Shown in pieces: positions 1 to 6,398 of a DNA stretch of 12,859 nt. Numbering within the stretch: position 1 is the first letter of the stretch; each line of letters begins with the position of its first letter. Origin of the DNA: Nitriliruptoraceae bacterium (GTDB lineage Bacteria > Actinomycetota > Nitriliruptoria > Nitriliruptorales > Nitriliruptoraceae); the NCBI GenBank assembly GCA_007125475.1, contig SLDB01000094.1, positions 1 through 12,859 of the forward strand. The letters are read 5' to 3'. The notes under the pieces were generated by a model. It was not told where the DNA came from. It saw only the letters and a program-made list of their open reading frames with translations, and did no database searches. The position numbers and the translations under genes were made by a program.

Positions 1-2558
1 ACGGTGCGGTCGCCGAACAGTTGGGTCATGAGCTTGAGGTAGGGCGTCTCGCCACACCCCGCGCAGGCGCCCGAGAACTCGAACAGCGGCTGCAGCGTCT
101 GCGTGTGCTTCACGGTGTCGTGCCGGACGTCCCGGCGGTCCGGGTACGGGATCGTCTGGAAGTGCCGGAAACGCTCGCGCTCCGCCGACCGGTGCTCGTC
201 GGCCGGCCGCATCATGATCGACTTCTCCCCGATCGCCTCCTTGGACACGGCCGGGCAGGCCTCCACGCACACCCCGCACCCGGTGCAGTCGTCCGGCGCG
301 ACCTGCACGGTCAGCAGGTGGTCGGTGAGGTCACGGTCCTTGAACGGCTTCGACAGGAACCCGTCGGGGGCCTGTTCGAGGGCGTCGGGCTCGAAGACCT
401 TGATCTGGATCGCCGCATGGGGGCAGACGATCGCGCACTTGCCGCAGTCGATGCACAGGTCCGGGTCCCAGATCGGGATCTCGTCGGCGAGTGAGCGCTT
501 CTCCCACCTCGCCGTTCCGGTGGGGAACACGCCGTCCACCGGGAGCGCCGAGACCGGGAGCAGCTCGCCGTCACCTTCGAGGATCCGGGCGGTGACCCGC
601 TCGACGAACGCATCGACGTCCCCGGCGGCGACGGGTCGGAGCTCCAGCGCCCGCTCGATCGCGCCGGGGCGGCGATGGGTCGCCGTCGTGTCGGAGGGCA
701 GGTCGACCTCGTGGACGGCCCCCACCGCCGCCCGGATCGCCCGCAGGTTGCGCTCGACGATGTTCGGGCCGTGGACCGCGTACGTCGCCCGGGTCGCCGC
801 CTCGATGGCCTCGACCGCGGCGTCGGTGGGCAGCAGCTGGGAGGCGACGAAGAACGCCGTCTGCATCACCGTGGAGATCCGCCCACCGAGGCCGGCTTCG
901 CGGGCGGTGGCGTACCCGTCGATCGTCACCAGGCGGAGCGAGCGGTCGAGGATCACCTGTTGCGCATCGAGCGGGAGGCGGTCGAAGACTTCGTCGGGAC
1001 CGAACGGCGCGTTGAGCAGCAGGGTCCCCCCGTCGCGGACGGCACCGAGGACGTCGAGTCGCTCGAAGAGCCCGAACTGGTGGCAGGCCACGACGTCGGC
1101 GGCTTCCACGAGGTACGGGGAGGTGATCGGCTCGTCGGAGAACCGCAGGTGGGAGACGGTCGTCGCCCCCGACTTCTTCGAGTCGTACACGAAGTACGCC
1201 TGCGCGTGCCGCCCGGTCTCCTCGGCGATGATCTTCGCGGTGTTCTTGTTCGCGCCGACGGTGCCGTCGGAGCCGAGTCCGAAGAACACCGCGGTGAGCT
1301 CGGAGTCCGGGCGGGGCAGCTCGAGCTCGGCGGGGGCGATCGACAGGTCGGTGACGTCGTCGACGATCCCGACGGTGAACCGCGGTCGTGGCACGTCGGC
1401 GGCGAGTTCGCGGAACACCCCGGCGGCCATCGCCGGGGTGAACTCCTTGCTGGAGAGGCCGTAGCGACCGCCGATGATCCGTGGCATCTGCGTCCGGGTA
1501 CCGGTCGCGACCGCCTCCGCGAGGGCGTGGGTGACGTCGAGGTGCAACGGCTCGGCCGGCGCACCCGGTTCCTTGACCCGGTCGAGGACCGCGACGCGCT
1601 GCACGCTGGCCGGGAGGGCGGCGGCGAGCTCGGCGGCCGGGAACGGCCGGTAGAGGCGGACGGTGAGGACCCCGATCCGTTCGCCACGGGCGTTGAGGTG
1701 GTCGACGACCTCGCGGACGGTGTCGGCACCGGAGCCCATGATCACCACGACGTCCTCGGCGTCGGCGGCGCCGTGGTAGTCGACGAGGTGGTACTCGCGC
1801 CCGGTGCGCTGGCCGAGTCGGTCCATCACCTGCTGCACCACCGACGGGACGGCGTCGATGTACGGGTTCGCGGCCTCACGCGCCTGGAAGAACACGTCCG
1901 GGTTCTGCGCCGAGCCGCGCAACGACGGCCGGTCGGGGTCCAGGGCACGGGCGCGGTGCGCGATGACGTCGTCCTCGTCGATCAGCGCCCGCAGGTCGTC
2001 GTCGGAGAGGACGTCGACGACGTTGAGCTCGTGGGAGGTGCGGAAACCGTCCATGAAGTGCAGCACCGGCACGCGTGACGCCAGCGTCGCGGCGTGAGCC
2101 ACGGCGGCGAGGTCGTGGGCCTCCTGCGGTGACGCGGACGCCAGCATCACCCACCCGGTCCCACGTGCGGACATGACGTCCGAGTGGTCGCCGAAGATCG
2201 ACAGTGCGTGGGTCGCCAGCGTGCGTGCCGCGACGTGCATCACCGCCGGGGTGAGCTCGCCGGCGATCTTGTACATGTTGGGGAGCATCAGCAGCAGGCC
2301 CTGGGAGGCGGTGAATGTCACGCCGAGCGCACCCGCCTGGATCATGCCGTGCAACGCCCCGGCGGCGCCGCCCTCGGACTGCATCTCGACCACACCCGGG
2401 ACGACACCCCACAGGTTCTCGCGGCCGGCGCTGGCCCAGGCATCGGCGTGCTCCCCCATCGGCGAGGCCGGGGTGATCGGGTAGATCGCCGTCGCGTCAC
2501 TGAGCGCGTAGGCGACCCGGGCGACGGCCTCGTTCCCGTCGATGCAGACACGTGCCAT
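1..2558 (-). CDS. nifJ: Pyruvate:ferredoxin (flavodoxin) oxidoreductase, C-terminus cut off by the window edge
   Basis: This enzyme oxidatively decarboxylates pyruvate with CoA to acetyl-CoA and CO2, reducing ferredoxin or flavodoxin in the cytoplasm. The visible 852 residues begin with ATG at 2558, preceded by GAGGAGG five bases upstream. The N-terminal domain has YPITPASPMGEH (residues 26-37, with the pyruvate-domain Thr29). It is followed by the conserved stretch around EMQSEGGAAGALHG and the second transketolase-like domain. Two bacterial ferredoxin motifs follow: C702-x2-C705-x2-C708-x3-C712 and C758-x2-C761-x2-C764-x3-C768. The thiamine-diphosphate domain starts at the end, with C832 and C835 of the proximal cluster. 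Family members run to about 1170-1200 residues, so roughly 320-350 residues, including most of the TPP site, lie outside the window. The gene is divergent from the Rrf2-type regulator, which suggests redox or Fe-S control. Identity is firm; the preferred electron acceptor cannot be read from the sequence. Confidence 0.96.
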   Translation of the reverse strand, partial: MARVCIDGNEAVARVAYALSDATAIYPITPASPMGEHADAWASAGRENLWGVVPGVVEMQSEGGAAGALHGMIQAGALGVTFTASQGLLLMLPNMYKIAGELTPAVMHVAARTLATHALSIFGDHSDVMSARGTGWVMLASASPQEAHDLAAVAHAATLASRVPVLHFMDGFRTSHELNVVDVLSDDDLRALIDEDDVIAHRARALDPDRPSLRGSAQNPDVFFQAREAANPYIDAVPSVVQQVMDRLGQRTGREYHLVDYHGAADAEDVVVIMGSGADTVREVVDHLNARGERIGVLTVRLYRPFPAAELAAALPASVQRVAVLDRVKEPGAPAEPLHLDVTHALAEAVATGTRTQMPRIIGGRYGLSSKEFTPAMAAGVFRELAADVPRPRFTVGIVDDVTDLSIAPAELELPRPDSELTAVFFGLGSDGTVGANKNTAKIIAEETGRHAQAYFVYDSKKSGATTVSHLRFSDEPITSPYLVEAADVVACHQFGLFERLDVLGAVRDGGTLLLNAPFGPDEVFDRLPLDAQQVILDRSLRLVTIDGYATAREAGLGGRISTVMQTAFFVASQLLPTDAAVEAIEAATRATYAVHGPNIVERNLRAIRAAVGAVHEVDLPSDTTATHRRPGAIERALELRPVAAGDVDAFVERVTARILEGDGELLPVSALPVDGVFPTGTARWEKRSLADEIPIWDPDLCIDCGKCAIVCPHAAIQIKVFEPDALEQAPDGFLSKPFKDRDLTDHLLTVQVAPDDCTGCGVCVEACPAVSKEAIGEKSIMMRPADEHRSAERERFRHFQTIPYPDRRDVRHDTVKHTQTLQPLFEFSGACAGCGETPYLKLMTQLFGDRT

Positions 2559-2636
2559 ACCGGCCTCCTCGGCGACGACCGACCCCGCACACACCCGCCA
2601 GCAGCCACACGGCCCGGCAGAGGCACCATCGACATA

Positions 2637-2650
2637 TCGCTATTCGCTAT
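2637..2650. repeat. Tandem heptamer TCGCTAT x2 in an AT-rich patch upstream of nifJ
   Basis: Two perfect adjacent copies of TCGCTAT sit in a locally AT-rich stretch, about 80 bp upstream of the nifJ start. A 7-bp period is not the spacing of one helical turn. The repeat could be part of the nifJ promoter or an operator half-site array, or chance. No known Rrf2 operator consensus is recognisable in it. Confidence 0.35.
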
Positions 2651-2718
2651 CGATGAGGTGGTCTGCGACGACGCTAGGCGCCGGACACTGCCGGCGGTAC
2701 CGACGGTGGTCCCCACGC

Positions 2719-2738
2719 GACGGGACCATCAGCCCCAT
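2719..2738. promoter_or_regulatory. Possible degenerate DosR-type box between nifJ and the Rrf2 gene
   Basis: The core reads GGGAC-N4-AGCCC (2722-2735). Against the published mycobacterial DosR 20-mer consensus I count 13 of 20 matches, with one good half-site (GGGAC) and one poor one. The same GGGAC-N4-AGCCC pattern recurs upstream of the hypothetical gene at 6399-6917. It lies 161 bp from the nifJ start and 133 bp from the Rrf2 start, far for a classical DosR activator site. This is a weak call. Confidence 0.25.
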
Positions 2739-2857
2739 CCGCGCGACCTTGCGATGGTGACGGTGACCGACCGGTGGCCGACGCCGTGCCGGTGAGCGCA
2801 CCATCGACCGGCGCGGCGACCACGTCTCGACGGCCGATTCGATCCAACCCTCGGGGT

Positions 2858-2863
2858 TACACT
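2858..2863 (+). promoter_or_regulatory. Probable -10 element of a leaderless Rrf2-regulator transcript
   Basis: TACACT ends seven bases before the ATG at 2871. A transcript started at normal distance from this hexamer would begin at or within a base or two of the start codon. The interval has no Shine-Dalgarno-like purine run, unlike most genes here. No clear -35 is visible. Leaderless mRNAs are common in actinomycetes, which supports this reading. Confidence 0.5.
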
Positions 2864-2870
2864 CGCCGGC

Positions 2871-3356
2871 ATGAGACTCGAATTGGGCCGGCGGGCCGAC
2901 TACGCGATCCGTGCCACGCTGGCGCTGGCGTCCGGCTACCCCTCGGGGGAGCTGTGCAAGGCCCGGACGATCGCCGAGGAGATGGCGATCCCGCAGAGCT
3001 ACATCCCGCAGATCCTCGCCGAGCTGGTCCGGGCTGGGATCGCGGACTCGGTGGCGGGACGCGACGGTGGCTACCGACTCGCTCGTGACCCCGGAGACGT
3101 CACCCTCCTCGAAGTCGTCGAGGCCGCGGACGGGGAGGTCATCTCCACCTCGTGCGTCCTGCGCAGCGGGCCGTGCCGCTGGGAAGACCTGTGCGCCGTG
3201 CACGTGCCGTGGGCGCGGGCCCAGTTCGCCCTCCTCGACTCGCTGGCCGAGGTGACGTTCGCCGACATCACCGCGATCGACGCCGCACTGGTCGACGGCA
3301 CCTACCGCATCCCCGACGACGCCCTCCCGGCCCGCGAGCGCGCACGAGCCGGGTAG
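2871..3356 (+). CDS. Rrf2-family transcriptional regulator with Fe-S cluster cysteines
   Basis: This 161-residue protein has the typical length and layout of the Rrf2 family (IscR, NsrR, RsrR). An N-terminal winged helix-turn-helix contains YAIRATLALA near residues 11-20, the recognition region around PQSYIPQILAELVRAG (41-56) and the wing GRDGGYRLAR (63-72). A dimerisation helix and a cluster loop follow. Three cysteines, C95, C102 and C108, are spaced C-x6-C-x5-C, close to the C-x5-C-x5-C seen in cluster-binding members, so it likely binds [2Fe-2S] or [4Fe-4S]. C29 is an extra cysteine in the HTH. Whether it senses Fe-S status, redox or nitric oxide cannot be decided from sequence. Divergence from nifJ makes that Fe-S-rich enzyme the obvious target. 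A symbol is withheld because IscR, NsrR and RsrR cannot be separated here. Confidence 0.93.
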   Translation: MRLELGRRADYAIRATLALASGYPSGELCKARTIAEEMAIPQSYIPQILAELVRAGIADSVAGRDGGYRLARDPGDVTLLEVVEAADGEVISTSCVLRSGPCRWEDLCAVHVPWARAQFALLDSLAEVTFADITAIDAALVDGTYRIPDDALPARERARAG

Positions 3357-3407
3357 CCACCCGGGCGCGTCACGGGTGGAGCCCCGCCGCGCGGGCGACG
3401 GGGCTCC
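3357..3407. terminator. Two overlapping hairpins between convergent genes, probable bidirectional terminator
   Basis: Directly after the Rrf2 stop, CCACCCG (3357-3363) pairs with CGGGTGG (3373-3379). A second and stronger stem, GGAGCCCCG (3378-3386) with CGGGGCTCC (3399-3407), overlaps it by two bases. Neither is followed by a T-run on either strand, as is usual in very GC-rich actinomycetes. The position between convergent ORFs 76 bp apart supports a terminator in both directions. Confidence 0.6.
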
Positions 3408-3432
3408 GGGTCGAGCAGGTGCCGGGGAGGAC

Positions 3433-4833
3433 CTACTCGACGATGAGGGCGGTCACCATCCCGAACATCCCGGTGTCACGCTCGGCGTGGGTGAGGATGT
3501 GGCAGTGCAGCACCCACACCCCGGGGTCGGTGGCCTGGATCAGCACCGAGTACCGCTCGCCCGGGGCGACGTCGACGGTGTCCTCCCACTGCGGGGAGTC
3601 CAACGGGAAGCCGTCCTTGGCGAAGACGAGCTGTGGGAACTGGTGCAGGTGCATCGGGTGGTGGGTGAGCCCCTCGTTGTAGTAGTGCAGCACGACCCAG
3701 TCGCCCTCCTCGACGACGATCGGTTCGGTGCCGGGGAACGACTTGCCGTTGAGGGAGAGCCCGATGTTGCCGGCGTCGTTGAGGATCATCGGGATCTCGA
3801 CGGCGACGTCGAGGTCCTCCTGGTCGGGGATGGCGCGGCCGCTGATCTCCTGGCCGTAGGGGATCGGGGTGTCACCGACGATGAACGCGCCGAACATGCC
3901 GTTGGGCAGCTTCTTCTGCCCGTGGTGATGCGGGTGGTACATCCCGATCGCCGGCTCGGTGGCGGTGAACTCGTAGGTGAACTCCTCGCCGGGCTCGATC
4001 AACGGCTGGGTGAGCGGCGCGACCCCGTCCTGATCGTTGGGGACGCGCACGCCGTGCCAGTGGACGTCGGTGCCCATCGGCAGGTCGTTCTCGACGACCA
4101 CCCGTACCTGGTCGCCGACGTCGACACGGATCTCGGGTCCGGGGATCTGGCCGTTGTACCCCCAGCCCTCGACGACGTCGCCGGGTGCCCGCTCCCAGTC
4201 GAAGATCTCGGCGACGAGGCGGAACACCTTGGTGCCGTCGTCGAGGACCTCCTCGGGCTCGAGCCGCTGGTTCCCGCGCCCCTCGGTCTCGGCGGGGAAC
4301 TCGAGGATCGTGTCGTGCATCGCCTGGTCCAGCGCCTCCCAGTCGATCTCGTCGGCGGCGTGGTCGTCGTGCGGGGCGTCGCCGCCGGCGTCCGCCCCCC
4401 CGACGACGAGTCCGCCGATCATCCCGCCGGACTCGTGGCCGGGGACGGTGCAGAACACCTCGTAGACCCCGGGCTCGAGGCCGTCGAGGTCGAGGGTGTA
4501 GGACTCGCCCGGGTCCAGCATCGGGGTGGCGACCCCGCTGCCACGGACTTCGAGGTCGTGCTCGGCGGCGCCGTCGTTGGTCACCACCAGGCTGCCACCC
4601 TCGGCGACCTCGATGGTCTCGGGGGTGATCGCGAACTCGGTGAGGGAGGCCTCGACCTGGTCGGGGAGGTCGGCCGCGTCGTCGTCAGCACCGTCATCCG
4701 CCGGGGCAGGGTCAGTCGCGGTGGCCGAGGTCGCGGTACTCGCGCTGGTGATCAGCGCGCCGCCGGCGAGCACCAGCGCGACGATCGCGATCACCGCGGT
4801 CGCGATCGACCCAATGGTCCGTTCCTCACTCAT
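3433..4833 (-). CDS. Membrane-anchored cupredoxin fused to a two-domain multicopper oxidase
   Basis: The 466-residue protein has an N-terminal hydrophobic segment (about 8-30) acting as a signal or anchor, then a Thr/Ser- and Asp-rich linker. Next is a plastocyanin-like domain (about 60-145) with a type 1 copper set H92, C128, H133 and M138 (FCTVPGHESGGM). A two-domain multicopper oxidase follows (about 195-466). It carries HWHG (H258, H260), HPHHHG (H300, H302), HPMHLH (H392, H395, H397) and HCHILTH (H443-H449) with M456. These supply a full trinuclear site and a type 1 copper in the last domain only, which matches small two-domain laccase-like enzymes. It is expected outside the membrane, oxidising an unknown donor with O2. 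It is not NirK, whose type 1 copper sits in the first domain. ATG at 4833 has AAGGA eight bases upstream. The fused cupredoxin could deliver electrons internally. Confidence 0.88.
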   Translation of the reverse strand: MSEERTIGSIATAVIAIVALVLAGGALITSASTATSATATDPAPADDGADDDAADLPDQVEASLTEFAITPETIEVAEGGSLVVTNDGAAEHDLEVRGSGVATPMLDPGESYTLDLDGLEPGVYEVFCTVPGHESGGMIGGLVVGGADAGGDAPHDDHAADEIDWEALDQAMHDTILEFPAETEGRGNQRLEPEEVLDDGTKVFRLVAEIFDWERAPGDVVEGWGYNGQIPGPEIRVDVGDQVRVVVENDLPMGTDVHWHGVRVPNDQDGVAPLTQPLIEPGEEFTYEFTATEPAIGMYHPHHHGQKKLPNGMFGAFIVGDTPIPYGQEISGRAIPDQEDLDVAVEIPMILNDAGNIGLSLNGKSFPGTEPIVVEEGDWVVLHYYNEGLTHHPMHLHQFPQLVFAKDGFPLDSPQWEDTVDVAPGERYSVLIQATDPGVWVLHCHILTHAERDTGMFGMVTALIVE

Positions 4834-4860
4834 CTTGGGCGTCCTTCGGTGGTGGTCGTG

Positions 4861-4879
4861 CCGACCGGGGTCCGGTCGG
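4861..4879. repeat. 8-bp inverted repeat in the multicopper oxidase leader
   Basis: CCGACCGG (4861-4868) and CCGGTCGG (4872-4879) are perfect complements around a three-base loop, 28-46 bp upstream of the oxidase start. In mRNA this would be a tight hairpin near the ribosome binding site; in DNA it could be an operator. High GC raises the chance of coincidence. Confidence 0.4.
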
Positions 4880-4952
4880 GGGATGGGTTTGGGGCGGTCG
4901 AAGCCGGTGCGCCGGGCACACCACCCAGACCGGTGGAGAGCCTCACCGCGCA

Positions 4953-4979
4953 GAACCCTTCGTGGCAGGGTCAGGGTTC
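4953..4979. promoter_or_regulatory. Inverted repeat GAACCCT-N13-AGGGTTC upstream of the multicopper oxidase
   Basis: Perfect 7-bp arms at 4953-4959 and 4973-4979 are centred about 133 bp upstream of the start codon. The 20-bp centre-to-centre distance puts the arms about two helical turns apart, as expected for a dimeric regulator. No specific copper-regulator consensus is recognised. The rest of 4834-5012 shows no gene. Confidence 0.35.
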
Positions 4980-5012
4980 ACGAGCCGCCGTGACATCGGG
5001 CCCCACCCCGGC

Positions 5013-5028
5013 AGGGCCGTCCGGCCCT
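5013..5028 (-). terminator. Hairpin downstream of the PNPOx-like gene
   Basis: AGGGCCG (5013-5019) pairs with CGGCCCT (5022-5028) around a two-base turn, opening to a four-base loop if the closing pair frays. It lies 39-54 bp past the stop of the minus-strand gene, where that operon would be expected to end. No T-run follows. Confidence 0.45.
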
Positions 5029-5066
5029 ACCGCACCCGAGCTCCCCGACGACCGGTGGGCCGACCG

Positions 5067-5492
5067 TCACTCGACCCCGGATCCGAGGCGGCGGCCGGAG
5101 ACCTCGTCGGCGACGATCTGCACCCACGTCGTGCGCCCGCCCTCGGGGTCGGCCCAGGTCTCCAGGGTGTGCTCGAGGCGGTCGACGCGCTCCACGTCGT
5201 CGATGATCCGGGCGGTGCCACGGACCAGCACCGACCAGCCACTGCGTCGGACGGGGTCGTAGTCGTCGAGGTGGAACGCGACGGGGGCACCGATGATCGC
5301 GGCGTCGAGCTTGCCCCCCGCCAGACTGCGGAACACCACCGTCGACCCGTCGACGCCATGATTGACGGGGGTGATCATCGGCTCACCGGCATCGATGTAC
5401 GCCAGCCGTCCCACGGGCCGACTCCGGAGCAGGGCCAGCGACTGGGCCAGTGGGAGGACCTCGAGTCCATGGCGGTCGGTCGAACGGCTCAC
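5067..5492 (-). CDS. PNPOx-fold (pyridoxamine 5'-phosphate oxidase-like) flavin-binding-type protein
   Basis: From the chosen GTG start this is a 141-residue protein, the usual size for small FMN- or F420-binding split-barrel proteins. Visible features are GRLAYIDAGEPMITPVNHGVDG (residues 28-49), the strand STVVFRS followed by GGK (50-61), and the strand GWSVLVRGTAR (85-95), the order seen in PNPOx-like barrels. The frame stays open upstream to 5627. However, GGAGG lies six bases before the GTG at 5492, and conserved character begins only after it, so the short start is preferred. It is the second gene after a DosR-like regulator. PNPOx-like proteins recur in the mycobacterial DosR regulon, which suggests a redox role in hypoxic survival. 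True cofactor and substrate are unknown; a genuine PdxH function is unlikely at this length. Confidence 0.82.
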   Translation of the reverse strand: MSRSTDRHGLEVLPLAQSLALLRSRPVGRLAYIDAGEPMITPVNHGVDGSTVVFRSLAGGKLDAAIIGAPVAFHLDDYDPVRRSGWSVLVRGTARIIDDVERVDRLEHTLETWADPEGGRTTWVQIVADEVSGRRLGSGVE

Positions 5493-5498
5493 GTGCCA

Positions 5499-5503
5499 CC
5501 TCC
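5499..5503 (-). promoter_or_regulatory. Ribosome binding site that sets the PNPOx-like start at 5492
   Basis: CCTCC on the plus strand reads GGAGG on the coding strand and sits six bases before the GTG (5490-5492). No comparable site precedes the upstream in-frame start at 5627, so this site decides in favour of the 141-residue form. Confidence 0.75.
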
Positions 5504-5619
5504 GGGAGGGTTGGTCGGGGACCGGACGCTGGCTGCCAGCGTCGGTGCCCGGCGCACCGTGCGGCAGGGCCGCTCGGCCCCATTCGTCCGGGCCGAGCGG
5601 TGTGTCGCCGAACCCTCCC
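5504..5619. repeat. Nested inverted repeats in the regulator/PNPOx intercistronic gap
   Basis: An inner perfect 11-bp stem pairs CCGCTCGGCCC (5570-5580) with GGGCCGAGCGG (5590-5600) around a nine-base loop. It is enclosed by a perfect 9-bp outer pair, GGGAGGGTT (5504-5512) and AACCCTCCC (5611-5619). The outer arm ends just upstream of the ribosome binding site at 5499-5503. The structure could be an attenuator or partial terminator, an RNA-processing element, or a control on translation of the second gene. There is no T-run. Confidence 0.65.
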
Positions 5620-5644
5620 GGGAGCACCGCAGGGCGGCTCCCTG

Positions 5645-6283
5645 TCAGGAGCCGCGCTCCATCTGCGTGTAGAACACCGCGGCCTCGGTCCGGCGCTGCA
5701 TCCCGAGCTTCCCCAGCAGGTTGGAGACGTAGTTCTTCACCGTCTTCTCGGCCAGGTGCATCGCGTCGGCGATCTGGCGGTTCGTCAGGCCGTCGGCGAT
5801 GTGGCCGAGGATCTTCCGCTCCTGATCCGAGAGCGACGCCAGACGGGGGTCCTCCTCCGCGCCCCGGCGCAGGCGGTCCAGGACACGCCCGGTGAGGGTG
5901 GGGTCGAGGAGCGAGTCCCCGGCGGCGACACGACGCACGGCGTCGACGAGGTCGTTGCCCTTCACGTCCTTGAGGAGGTAGCCCGCCGCACCGGCCATGA
6001 TCGCGTTGAACAACGCTTCGTCATCGCTGAACGAGGTCAGCATCAGGCAGGCGATCCGTGGGTCACGGGCCCGGACCTCCCGACAGACCTCGACGCCGTT
6101 GCCGTCGGGGAGGCGGACGTCGAGGACCGCGACGTCGGGCGCCGTCTGGGCGATCCCGGCCAGCGCCATCCCGGCGCTCCCGGCGTCACCGACGACCTCG
6201 ATGTCGTCCTCACTGTCGAGGAGTTCCTTCAACCCGCGCCGGACGACTTCGTGGTCGTCGACCAGGAACACCCGGACACTCAC
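5645..6283 (-). CDS. devR: DosR/DevR-like NarL-family response regulator
   Basis: This 212-residue protein has a receiver domain with acidic residues D9 and D10, phospho-acceptor D55 (in AVLDVRLPDGNG), T83 and K105. A LuxR-type HTH follows, with SDQERKILGHIADGLTNRQIADAM and LAEKTVKNYVSNLLGKLGM. The order, length and wording match Mycobacterium tuberculosis DosR closely (for example VFLVDDHEVVRRGL, DVRLPDGNG and LAEKTVKNYVS). In that family, phosphorylation by heme kinases DosS/DosT, which sense hypoxia, NO or CO, activates genes through 20-bp palindromic boxes. Here no kinase lies in the window. The start is GTG at 6283, with GGAGG four bases upstream. The PNPOx-like gene follows after a structured 152-bp gap. 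Assignment as a DosR orthologue, and not another NarL paralogue, rests on remembered similarity. Confidence 0.9.
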   Translation of the reverse strand: MSVRVFLVDDHEVVRRGLKELLDSEDDIEVVGDAGSAGMALAGIAQTAPDVAVLDVRLPDGNGVEVCREVRARDPRIACLMLTSFSDDEALFNAIMAGAAGYLLKDVKGNDLVDAVRRVAAGDSLLDPTLTGRVLDRLRRGAEEDPRLASLSDQERKILGHIADGLTNRQIADAMHLAEKTVKNYVSNLLGKLGMQRRTEAAVFYTQMERGS

Positions 6284-6398
6284 GGTTCCTCCGATACCCA
6301 GTGGACACCGGCGAGGATAGACGCCTGCGGACGCGGCACGCGCCCATCACCGGCGGGGCAGGCCGACGTGGGGGCGTAGGCCGGCGGGGTGGATCAGG

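Larger units (their letters stand above)
2559..2870. promoter_or_regulatory. Divergent intergenic region between nifJ and the Rrf2 regulator
   Basis: This 312 bp holds no convincing gene and must carry both divergent promoters. It contains the nifJ ribosome binding site (CCTCCTC on the plus strand, 2564-2570), an AT-rich patch with a tandem heptamer (2637-2650), a DosR-box-like sequence (2719-2738) and a probable -10 element for the regulator (2858-2863). Short frames crossing it have no start signal or protein character that I trust. I could not define a good -35/-10 pair for nifJ. Confidence 0.7.

Noticed and set aside
103..2078. Long plus-strand open frames opposite nifJ
   Set aside because: They are Arg/Ser-rich or Val/Asp-rich translations typical of antisense frames in GC-rich DNA, while the minus strand gives unmistakable nifJ.
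2708..2727. GGTCCC-N8-GGGACC inverted repeat in the nifJ/Rrf2 gap
   Set aside because: The six-base arms are short for this GC content and point the wrong way for a DosR box. It overlaps the better pattern at 2722-2735, so it is not listed separately.
3433..4833. Copper nitrite reductase (NirK) with an extra cupredoxin
   Set aside because: The type 1 copper motif with HCH is in the last domain and the first oxidase domain has HPHHHG with no cysteine. The four His-x-His groups form a trinuclear oxidase site, not the NirK type 2 site.
3376..5262. 628-residue plus-strand open frame
   Set aside because: It runs antisense through the multicopper oxidase and the PNPOx-like gene with no motif or sensible start; a composition artefact.
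5493..5627. 186-residue form of the PNPOx-like protein starting at 5627
   Set aside because: The extension lies over strong inverted repeats, has no conserved character and has no good ribosome binding site. GGAGG precedes the GTG at 5492.
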